Source: Candida dubliniensis CD36
Lineage: Eukaryota; Ascomycota; Pichiomycetes; Serinales; Debaryomycetaceae
Assembly: GCF_000026945.1 (NCBI RefSeq)
Contig: NC_012860.1
Location: 992,001 to 1,056,000, forward strand
DNA length: 64,000 nt
Direction of reading: 5' to 3'
The notes below the pieces were generated by a model that was not told the origin of the DNA, did no database searches, and saw only the letters and a list, made by a program, of their open reading frames with translations. The translations under genes and the position numbers were made by a program. Position 1 is the stretch's first letter. The number at the start of each line of letters is the position of its first letter. Below are positions 21,467 to 29,454 of this stretch, in pieces.

Positions 21467-22750
21467 TTAAACTTTTTGTTTTTTAACATCTGGTTCTCCC
21501 TCTCCATTTGATTTCAAAAGTGGTGTTGACATATCAGCATGGAAATCTTTAATGATTGAATCCACATCATCAATATTCAATTGTCTGACATCACCCAATT
21601 TCTTAATCTTGTTAGTGACTTCTTTACATTGTTCATCAGTTAAATGCAAGTTCAATTGATCCACTCTCGATTTGATGGCATTCCAACCGGTCAATCTATT
21701 AGCAAAATGAATATATCTGGTTAAACCAAAATCGCTTGGACTCAAAATTTCATAAGTAGATGGGTTGGCCAAAATGGCTTTGGCATGAATACCAGCTTTA
21801 TGGGTAAAAGCACAGAACCCAGTAATTGGATTATTGAAGGGAATGTTGACTTGAACTGCTTCGGCAACCAAATTTTCAATATCTCTCAATTTGTGAACTT
21901 TATATTTAGATAAAACATATTCACGATCAGCAGCAATCATTCTGGCCATTAACCCTCCCAATGGAGTAATACCATTTCTTTCACCAATCCCCAATACGGA
22001 AACATCAATCAATCTGGCCCCACCTTCTAAAGCAGTATAGGCGTTCGCAATAGCACAACCAGTATCATTATGGAAATGGCATTCAATGTCACAGTTCACT
22101 ACTGATTTCAATGTTCTTACCAATTCATAAACTTGTCTTGGATTAGCGCAACCAACAGTATCGGCAATACCAACTCTGTTAACTCCAATTTTATCAACAG
22201 TACGATAGATGTTTAATAAATCAACCAAATCAGATCTAAAGGAATCTTCTGAACTGAAACGAATTTCAATACCTTTAGATTTAACAAATTCAATAACTTC
22301 AATAGCACTTTGAGCAATATAATTCATATCTTTACCATGAGAATATTGTCTTAAAAATTGGGAAGTTCCAATAACCACATCAACCCCATCAACCCCAGTT
22401 TCAACGGCAACTCTAGCATCATCCATATGACATCTAATGTGAGTCAATATTTTAGCTTTTAAACCTAATTTACAAATGGCTTCACAATCTTTTCTGGATT
22501 GTTCTGATGCCACTGGAGAAGTCAATTCAATATAATCAACACCAAAATCATCTAAGGCTTTGGCAATTTCAATTTTGGTTTCAGTAGAGAAAAAGGCATT
22601 GGCAAATTGTTCACCTTCTCTTAAAGTTGATTCAATCAATTGGAAATTACCAACATTGGAAAGATAATCACCGGGGTTAGGACCATAAGGATTTTGTTGA
22701 AATTTGGAACGATCAAATGATTCTGAAACTTCTTTGTATCCGTCAACCAT
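21467..22750 (-). CDS. LYS21: Homocitrate synthase
   Basis: First step of the alpha-aminoadipate lysine pathway: acetyl-CoA plus 2-oxoglutarate gives homocitrate. The 427-residue TIM-barrel enzyme has the DRE-TIM signature [17 protein letters not shown] near residue 38. It also has the metal-binding [14 protein letters not shown] block and the [14 protein letters not shown] segment, all intact. The C-terminus ends in a basic KKQKV; S. cerevisiae Lys20/Lys21 are found in the nucleus as well as working in metabolism. C. albicans has two isozymes, LYS21 and LYS22. The LYS21 name is from remembered gene order and could be swapped. Upstream sequence holds an A-run at about 22856-22870. Confidence 0.9.
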   Translation of the reverse strand: MVDGYKEVSESFDRSKFQQNPYGPNPGDYLSNVGNFQLIESTLREGEQFANAFFSTETKIEIAKALDDFGVDYIELTSPVASEQSRKDCEAICKLGLKAKILTHIRCHMDDARVAVETGVDGVDVVIGTSQFLRQYSHGKDMNYIAQSAIEVIEFVKSKGIEIRFSSEDSFRSDLVDLLNIYRTVDKIGVNRVGIADTVGCANPRQVYELVRTLKSVVNCDIECHFHNDTGCAIANAYTALEGGARLIDVSVLGIGERNGITPLGGLMARMIAADREYVLSKYKVHKLRDIENLVAEAVQVNIPFNNPITGFCAFTHKAGIHAKAILANPSTYEILSPSDFGLTRYIHFANRLTGWNAIKSRVDQLNLHLTDEQCKEVTNKIKKLGDVRQLNIDDVDSIIKDFHADMSTPLLKSNGEGEPDVKKQKV

Positions 22751-23989
22751 TGTTTACCTGTTGTTGTTGAGGTGATAATGTATTAGTTAGTAGAAGGTAC
22801 AAGTGGTAATCAAGTAAAAAACAATTTTCATTGGATTGATTGGAAAATGAGAGCAAAAAAAAAAAAAAAAACCAGATGTGTATTGATGAGACACTAAAGC
22901 AGAGTCGTGTGAACGTTACAATCATTGGAAATGCAGTGGAAGCTTATCAGGAAGAAGAAACTCACATGAGGCTGAATCTAAGTACAACAAGTCATATAGA
23001 CCAATTCAAACAAAGTCCATTAATTGGAGTGATTTTGTTGTAATCAATACGTTCAATCGATATTATTTGTCCACATCATTGCTCTTATGCAGTCAACTGT
23101 TCGATTGCATAAATTATGAAGAAACACAACCTGTTTTGCTACAGAGGAAATAATGAAAGAATCGTGTATTCACTAAATAGAAAACTAAATAAAAGGGGGA
23201 GTACTAAAAGTCAATATATATAATAACTACCACTAATACCCCGGGACTGCCTAGTACTTGTCAACTCAACTACTGGTGGTCGTTACAGTTATGTTCGACT
23301 GTACTAGATATTTCATCTGAGTAGAGATTTACTAACTGTCTATAGATCCAGCAAGATAGTTTAATATAATTATAATTGTTGTTATATGAGAGGACCTGCA
23401 GCGTGTAGAGTACCAGAAGTCTTTGTTAGACGATAGCGGTGTTTGACCAGGCATAGAGAGTATCTAATGGACGACCCAACAAAGATAAATTCTAAAAGAA
23501 ACGGATACTTCAATTGAACAGTGCAATAAGGGGTTTTGTAGATAAACAATAATTATGGCTTCTATTATAACTTCTATATATCTATATAGTGTCGACTTCT
23601 GATGAGTTGGCTTGCTAGGGAGTATTGTTGGCCAGCGATTCGAAATTTCGCTGGAAAAAATAATTGATACATGTTCGGGAAATAGGAGAGATTGAACAAT
23701 TCGAATCAGGTAAAATATGTAAACAAATAGTCTTTGTAGATCAATTTGGTTTTAATACCGTGGTCACTAGTTTGTTGTCAATTTTGAACTAAAATAGTTT
23801 CAGGGACCATGCCCAGGGTGATAAGATTTTTGTGGAGAAAAAAATCTTTCTATTGACCACTTTTTTTTTTCTAGGCTAAATCGTCTAAAAAGTGACTATT
23901 GGCCACTACATAATGGGGTGGATTGGATAATCTCATTGCAAATTATGCTGGCAAGTTTAATGATTTTAATTAGAATTTCAATTTTGAAA
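22751..23989. other. LYS21 upstream region and low-information spacer
   Basis: About 1.2 kb without a supported gene. The first 120 bp is the homocitrate synthase leader. From about 23050 to 23900 the base composition is more mixed than in other spacers. It contains blocks such as CCCCGGGACTGCC (near 23240) and a 7-bp stem CCAGCGA...TCGCTGG (23632-23654). It could be relic sequence, for example an old LTR, but I could not define ends or target-site duplications. Confidence 0.3.
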
Positions 23990-25469
23990 TCTATACCTGG
24001 AAAAAAATTGATTGAGGAGAGGGAAAGTCCTCATCACGAGGGGTTTCACCAACAACAGGTAATATACCATTTTCAACGTTATTATCATAGCTTGAACGTT
24101 TTATTGTGGTTTCTTCTGGAAGTGCTTTTTGATATTCCTTTATTTTAAAATACTGCCAGTGTCCGGCATAACAAAAGCAGCAAAATTTTTGAAACGGGCA
24201 GGCTGTCAAAATGGAGAACTTGAAATGGGGGCTTCTTTTCTGAAGGAGTTTGTCACCCTTGTATCCCAATTCAAAGGTAAGATGTATTTGAGGTTTGGAA
24301 AAGATTAGTTGTTGGTTGGCCATTTATTTCTTCCTCAAAAATTTTAAATTCTGCACCAAAATGAGACCCCTCTAACGTGAAGGTTTAAATATTCTTTGGG
24401 ATTCCATTTATCAATTGAAAACTGAATATTCCAACATTATCCCAATTTATTCTTTCCAAATATAATCCTTTGATTGAAACATTCACTATCACTCACTTCC
24501 CAATGATGATTGAATGTCATGGATCCAGATTTCCAACTCATGGGTACTGGAAAGATAAAATCTAAATAAATCATTCTTTGCGTAACGTTGGTATTCGCCG
24601 ATTCAACTATTCCTGGGAGCATTATTGAGTATGAGTAAGAAATCTTGGATGTAATATTTTCTAATATCCCAAATAACATTATGGATCTTTGTTTCATCGT
24701 AACATACAAACCCAAAGGTTTTGAAATTGGCATACTTACCAGTTTGTAATATTTGTGTTGTTCTGAGAATAAAATCATTGGACGCAAGTTTCAATCTTTC
24801 TAGTATCTGTATCCATCGGGCATTTCCAATTTGTTTAGCATATTTATGGACATCGATGATTTGAGTTGCCCTTTCTAAACCTTCTGGGGAATAATATATG
24901 TCGGCGTTGTAGTTGGATTTGATTAATTGAAACTGTTCCTCAAAGTGTTTTGCCCATCTAAAACTACAAGCACGTTTAAGATCACATTAGCAAGACGGGT
25001 GGAAAAAAGACCTTTATAAACTATATGTATATACAAATATTAAAGAATCGAAAAAAGGAAACTAGTAGATGTGAGAAGAAAGAGCTACCGAAGAGGCTAC
25101 TAAAATCAACTCATTAATGAACGTACCAACGTTTATGGCGGTTTGTGCTGTAAGTGTTCGGAACTTGGAGATTATCAGAACTGGAACCTGGAAAACCCAG
25201 TTCTCACAGAAACATTTAAAGAGATCCGTGTACTTGGTGTGGTAGGCGTGATGAATAATCAAATCGATGTTGCGTTGTCGGTTTGTCGATTTAGGTGTTT
25301 GGGTTCGTGAATTTCTTACCTGATTGTACATTGTCTGTAGAAGTAGTTTTAAATATATTTCCTGCCGTGAGGATTTGTCACAGCTGAATTTATTTAGAGA
25401 TTTCCAAATCACATAATAATTTACTCGATAGACTTGTCTGCATTCGGGATCACTTTCTGTTTTATTCAT
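23990..25469 (-). pseudogene. Decayed gene of unknown family
   Basis: Several minus-strand frames read like protein but are cut by stops and frame changes. Segment one is 25469-25062 (135 residues, beginning MNKTESDPECRQVYR). Segment two is open from about 24980 to 24603 (including RWAKHFEEQF and LERLKLASNDFILR) but has no ATG until 24794. It then continues in another frame, MLPGIVESANTNVTQR to KNKLG, ending at 24437. More broken pieces follow, for example 24323-23991. Segment one begins only 20 bp after the BIO2 stop, leaving no room for a promoter. I do not recognise the family; a Candida-specific repeated family is possible. A spliced gene is less likely because I found no good 5' splice site. 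Confidence 0.45.
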
Positions 25470-25489
25470 TACACGATCTCTTAGTCAAC

Positions 25490-26581
25490 CTACTTAGTAA
25501 AACTTTCCATTGGTGTCAAACCCCATTTCTTCAACATGGCGATATCTTCATCCCAACCATTACACATTGTAGTCAACATTCTCTTACCGGTGAAAATAGC
25601 ATTGACCCCACTCATGAAACACAAGAACTGTTCGTGTTCCTTCATGGTGTATCGACCGGCGGCCAATCTAATGATGGATTCAGGCATAATCAATCTAGCA
25701 GTAGCAATAGTTCTCAAAATAGCATCGAATTCCAATTGTCTTTCCTTTGGTGCATTTTCCAACACTTTAACAATTGGAGTACCCTTGATTGGAACTAATC
25801 TGTTGATTGGCAATGATTCTGGGTGCGGACTCATGTTCGACAAAGTGTACAAAAACGAAACATGGTCTTGTGGGGTTTCTCCCAATCCGAGAATACCACC
25901 GGTACAAGCTTTAATACCGGCTTTTTGGACGTTTTTGATGGTTTCTAATCTTTCGTCGTATGTACGGGTGGTGACAACGTTTGGATAATGTTCTCTTGAA
26001 GTGTCAATGTTGTGGTTGTAGGCAGTCAAACCATTTTCTTTTAAAATTTTAGCTTGCATTTCGTTGATCATTCCGAGAGTAACACAAGTTTCCAACTTTA
26101 ACTCCTCGTTGATTTGTTTAACAATTTTACTGATTTTGTCCAAGGCGGACTTTCTGCCTTGCATATCTCTCCAGGCTGAACCAAGGCAGACTCTAGTACC
26201 ACCTCGCGCTTTAGCATCTCTAGCAATGTCCATAACAGCATCCAAATCGAGTTTTTGAGCTTGAACTCCAGTATCATGTTTCGATGATTGAGAACAGTAA
26301 GAACAGTTTTCGGTACATCCACCTTGCTTAATGTTAACAAGAGTACATAATTGGACTTGACCAGGGTTTTGGTACTCACGGTGTTTCAATTGAGCGTTGA
26401 AAATCAAATCCATCAATGGAGCATTGTAAATTTGGCTAATTTCATCCTTGGTCCAGTCAGATCTAGGTTTTGAAGATCTGGCTTTGGATAAAGTATTAGA
26501 TGCTGACACGGGGTTGAACCCACTGGCAGAGGAAGCTAGCGCCAAAGCTTTGGTCATGGAGAAAAATCTTTTGACAGACAT
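25490..26581 (-). CDS. BIO2: Biotin synthase (radical SAM)
   Basis: Inserts sulfur into dethiobiotin to make biotin, in mitochondria. The 363-residue protein has an N-terminal Ser/Ala/basic leader (MSVKRFFSMTKALALASSASG) that suits mitochondrial import. The radical-SAM motif CTENCSYC holds Cys89, Cys93 and Cys96. Downstream blocks include GSAWRDMQGRKSA, AYNHNIDTSREHYP, GGILGLGETPQDH and the Arg in IIRLAAGRYTM near the [2Fe-2S] site. All are intact. The gene sits between decayed sequences on both sides, which is unusual for this window. I remember C. albicans BIO2 as lying elsewhere, so this may be a moved or extra copy. Two TGACTC-type (Gcn4-like) elements lie about 130-150 bp upstream. Confidence 0.95.
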   Translation of the reverse strand: MSVKRFFSMTKALALASSASGFNPVSASNTLSKARSSKPRSDWTKDEISQIYNAPLMDLIFNAQLKHREYQNPGQVQLCTLVNIKQGGCTENCSYCSQSSKHDTGVQAQKLDLDAVMDIARDAKARGGTRVCLGSAWRDMQGRKSALDKISKIVKQINEELKLETCVTLGMINEMQAKILKENGLTAYNHNIDTSREHYPNVVTTRTYDERLETIKNVQKAGIKACTGGILGLGETPQDHVSFLYTLSNMSPHPESLPINRLVPIKGTPIVKVLENAPKERQLEFDAILRTIATARLIMPESIIRLAAGRYTMKEHEQFLCFMSGVNAIFTGKRMLTTMCNGWDEDIAMLKKWGLTPMESFTK

Positions 26582-27221
26582 TGTATGAAGATTAATGGGA
26601 GAAAAAGAAAAAGAAAAAAAAGGATTACGAATAATTTATTTTTAATTGGTTGGTATGGCGAAATCAATAATTCTCTTTTGGTACACAAAGTTAGTCAACA
26701 AGAGAGTAAGATGACTCAAGAGAACGAGTCATCGAGACATGCCCACGCCTTCCAAAAAAAAAAAAAAAAAAACTGTGCGGGACTTCTCAAAAAGGAAACC
26801 ATAGAAATAAGAAATGTCGTACTTTTTTAGAAAATGTCCCTCTAGTTAGGTTTTCTGGCGAGTACCCCGAAAGTTTGAATGCGCACGAAGCGAAAAAATA
26901 AAACTCGAACGAAAGCGAGAGTGTAGCGCAGTCCCAGGCGAAAAAAGATAGCTCGAGTGCAGCGCGAGCCAGGCAAAAAAGAATTTAAGACTGGCCGGAA
27001 TTAAAACTTCGGTGGAAAAAAAAAAATGTATGGTAACGAAATACAATGGCTGCCTAAACGAGGACAGAATAGATGAGGTCTATACGAATTGGGAATCAAG
27101 ATATTTGGGCTGCGGGGTCTCTGGCGTCATAGAAATGTAATTTTTATAATTCTGAATTTATGTGGATATTTCATTGCATTGGTGAAAATATTGAGTTAAA
27201 AGTTGAGTTTTGAATATTTAG
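26582..27221. other. BIO2 upstream region with GC-rich imperfect tandem repeat
   Basis: 640 bp. It holds TGACTCA at 26712-26718 and a TGACTCG-type site in reverse at 26725-26731. An A-run is at about 26755-26771. A locally GC-rich, CG-dinucleotide-rich block at about 26860-26985 contains two related units (26890-26937 and 26938-26972), each starting GCGAAAAAA and ending CCAG, with a third partial start at 26973. It merges on the right with relics of an aldo-keto reductase. Confidence 0.4.
26890..26981. repeat. Imperfect tandem repeat, two units plus partial
   Basis: Unit 1 (26890-26937) and unit 2 (26938-26972) both run GCGAAAAAA-N-CTCGA...GCAGCGC/TAGCGC...CCAG. Unit 1 has about 13 extra bases in the middle. 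A third start, GCAAAAAAGA, follows at 26973. The GC content and CG density stand out from the surrounding AT-rich spacer. The origin is unknown. Confidence 0.4.
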
Positions 27222-27661
27222 CAAAATTATCATCATTTCATCTATAGAGAGGGAGAAAGAGAATTATTATGATCCCATTTTGTCAAGATAATCATGTTAG
27301 TAAAGTTGGTATAATTCCTTGGTTGCCAATTGGACGAGGTGTATTGACTCGTCCAGTTAATATTAATTCTGAAAATTCAAGAGACAAGTTAGATAAAACT
27401 TTTACATCATTACATCTAGATGAATTGACTGACGCTGATAAAGAAATTATTTCTCGTGTTGAAAAAATTGCAAAGGACTGCAAAGTAAGTATGGCTGTTG
27501 TTGCTACTGCTTGAGTCATTCGTAAAGGATATAATCCAATCGTTGGACTTTCTTCCATTGAACGGGTTGATGATATTTTGAAGGCAACAGTTTTGAAGTT
27601 AACTGAAAAAGATATTAAGTATTTAAAAGAACCTTATGTTCCTAAACAGCCAATTGTTTAA
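27222..27661 (+). pseudogene. Decayed aldo-keto reductase (LPG20-type)
   Basis: Remnant of an NADPH-dependent aldo-keto reductase related to yeast AAD/LPG20 proteins. A readable piece at 27222-27263 (QNYHHFIYREGERE) matches the family's QNYYNLLYREEERE block. Five extra bases (27264-27268) then break the frame. From 27269 the frame reads MIPFCQDNHVSKVGIIPW and GRGVLTRP up to KDCKVSMAVVATA. There a TGA at 27512-27514 replaces the tryptophan expected in ATAWVIRKG. The same frame then continues (VIRKGYNPIVGLSSIERVDDI) to a TAA at 27659-27661. The N-terminal half with the catalytic Asp-Tyr-Lys-His residues is missing or unrecognisable. The remnant cannot encode a working enzyme. Confidence 0.8.
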
Positions 27662-28175
27662 GACGTTACGTTAAGCAGATGTTATTATTGGTACGTTGGA
27701 GTAGAAAACAGAAGTGCAATTTTTGTTAAAGAAGTAAAAATATCTAGTAGAATATGTTGCTACCAATCATGGGGTTGCTACCAAACGTAGAGTGGAACCC
27801 CCGACAATTATTTTTCTTTGGTGGATTGAGTTGACAAAAACAATGTAACACACTTTCTATATTATTATTCTTAGCATGATAATTCCAAGAAATATTGTAG
27901 ACAATGTTAAGGTAAAAACTAAATGGAACACATATTCAAAGAAACCACAAAATATTCTAAGATGTACACGAAGGAGATCTCGGATTTTTTTTTATTATGA
28001 CACAAAATGAAAGATTGCTAAGAAATTTCAAGATTTGATAAAACCACCTGGCATCGAGTATAAAAATCTTCACAAATACTAACTAATATAAATACAACTG
28101 TCATTTTCCCCCACTTGCTGTTTAGCTAAGGGATAAGTTTTTTTCATCCATCTATATACTATAGTACATTCCATT
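27662..28175 (+). promoter_or_regulatory. Upstream region of the IFE1-type dehydrogenase
   Basis: 514 bp. A good TATA element (TATAAAAA, 28059-28066) lies about 110 bp before the ATG. A T-run occurs near 27985-27993. No gene seen. Confidence 0.45.
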
Positions 28176-29345
28176 ATGAAGGCCATTGTATATCATGATA
28201 GAGGAGATATTCGATACGATCCTGATTTCCCTGATCCAAAAATCATTCGACTGGATGATGTCAAAATCAAAGTTCATTATTGTGGGATCTGTGGTACTGA
28301 TTTAAAAGAATACACTGATGGACCAATTTTTTTCCCACCAAAAGGTAAATTGAATGAAATTTCACAAATGGAATCAATTCAAGTAATGGGTCATGAAATT
28401 AGTGGTGAAATAATTGCTATTGGTGATGATGTAACTAATGTTAAAGTAGGTGATAAAGTAGTTGTTGAAGTTACAGGTACTTGTTTAGACAGACATCGTT
28501 ACCTCGATTCTCAACATGAAGATGTTTCCAAACCCAATTGTCCGAGTTGTACTTCTGGGAATTATAATGCTTGTGATCATCTTTCATTAATTGGTTGCGG
28601 ATTCGCTAATGGTGGATGTGCTGAGTATTTAGTTGTTGCCAGTCTGAAAGTTATTGCATTTGATAATGACAAAATCCCTATGGATATAGCGGCATTAATT
28701 CAACCAATAGCTGTTAGTTGGCATGCTGTTAAAGTGTCAAATTTTAAACCTGGCTCCAATGCATTGATTTTAGGTGGTGGCCCCATTGGATTAACGACAA
28801 TTTTTGCATTGAAAGGTAATCAAGTTTCACAAATTGTTCTAAGTGAACCAGCATTAGCAAGACGTGAATTGGCTGAAAAATTAGGGGTTATTACTTTTGA
28901 TCCTACAGGTAAATCAATTGAACAATGTGTAGCAGAATTGAAAAAATTATCACCGGGTGGATATGGATATGAATATTCTTATGATTGTTCTGGGGTTAAA
29001 GTAACGTTTGAAACTGGCTTGAAAACTTTGAAGATTCGTGGATGTGCTACAAATGTTGCCATTTGGGCTCATAAATCAATTCCATTATACCCTATGGAAA
29101 TTACTCTTTCAGAAAAAATGTTAACAGGATCAATTTGTTTCGTTAAAAAAGATTTTCAAGAATCAATTCAAGCAATTGAAAATGGTTTAATATCTATTGA
29201 TGAATTGCAAATGTTGATTACTCTGAAAATTCATTTACAAGATGGAATTGAAAAAGGTTTTTTAGAATTAATTAATCATAAGGAAAAACATATTAAAATA
29301 TTGTTTTCACCGAAAAGTGTATATTTACCATCTAATGGTAAATAA
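28176..29345 (+). CDS. IFE1: Zinc-dependent medium-chain dehydrogenase (butanediol/sorbitol dehydrogenase type)
   Basis: Probable NAD(P)-dependent oxidation or reduction of a diol or polyol. The 389-residue protein has the MDR fold. The catalytic zinc ligand motif CGICGTDLKEY lies near residue 36 and GHE near 73. A reduced structural-zinc cysteine cluster reads PNCPSCTSGNYNAC. The Rossmann glycine motif is LILGGGPIGL near residue 206. It resembles S. cerevisiae Bdh1/Bdh2 in layout. The IFE1 name comes from remembered C. albicans order (next to SYG1) and membership of the IFE family; the substrate is unknown. A strong TATA element upstream suggests regulated expression. It converges on SYG1 with only about 110 bp between stops. 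Confidence 0.82.
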   Translation: MKAIVYHDRGDIRYDPDFPDPKIIRLDDVKIKVHYCGICGTDLKEYTDGPIFFPPKGKLNEISQMESIQVMGHEISGEIIAIGDDVTNVKVGDKVVVEVTGTCLDRHRYLDSQHEDVSKPNCPSCTSGNYNACDHLSLIGCGFANGGCAEYLVVASLKVIAFDNDKIPMDIAALIQPIAVSWHAVKVSNFKPGSNALILGGGPIGLTTIFALKGNQVSQIVLSEPALARRELAEKLGVITFDPTGKSIEQCVAELKKLSPGGYGYEYSYDCSGVKVTFETGLKTLKIRGCATNVAIWAHKSIPLYPMEITLSEKMLTGSICFVKKDFQESIQAIENGLISIDELQMLITLKIHLQDGIEKGFLELINHKEKHIKILFSPKSVYLPSNGK

Positions 29346-29454
29346 TAAATATAGATAAATAAATAAATATAAATATAAATATATACAGTTTTAATGCAAC
29401 CAATGATAAAACCTCTCGCCCTATTTTGCTTTCTCTTTTTTTTATCAATCATAT

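Noticed and set aside
23632..23654. Hairpin with TTCGA loop resembling a tRNA T-arm
   Set aside because: The loop is 9 bases, and no acceptor stem, D-arm or anticodon arm can be placed around it.
24957..25100. Possible intron joining the two main segments of the broken gene behind BIO2
   Set aside because: A TGCTAAT branch-like sequence and AG are present, but no 5' splice site of the yeast GTATGT type in the right phase was found, and further frame breaks follow downstream.
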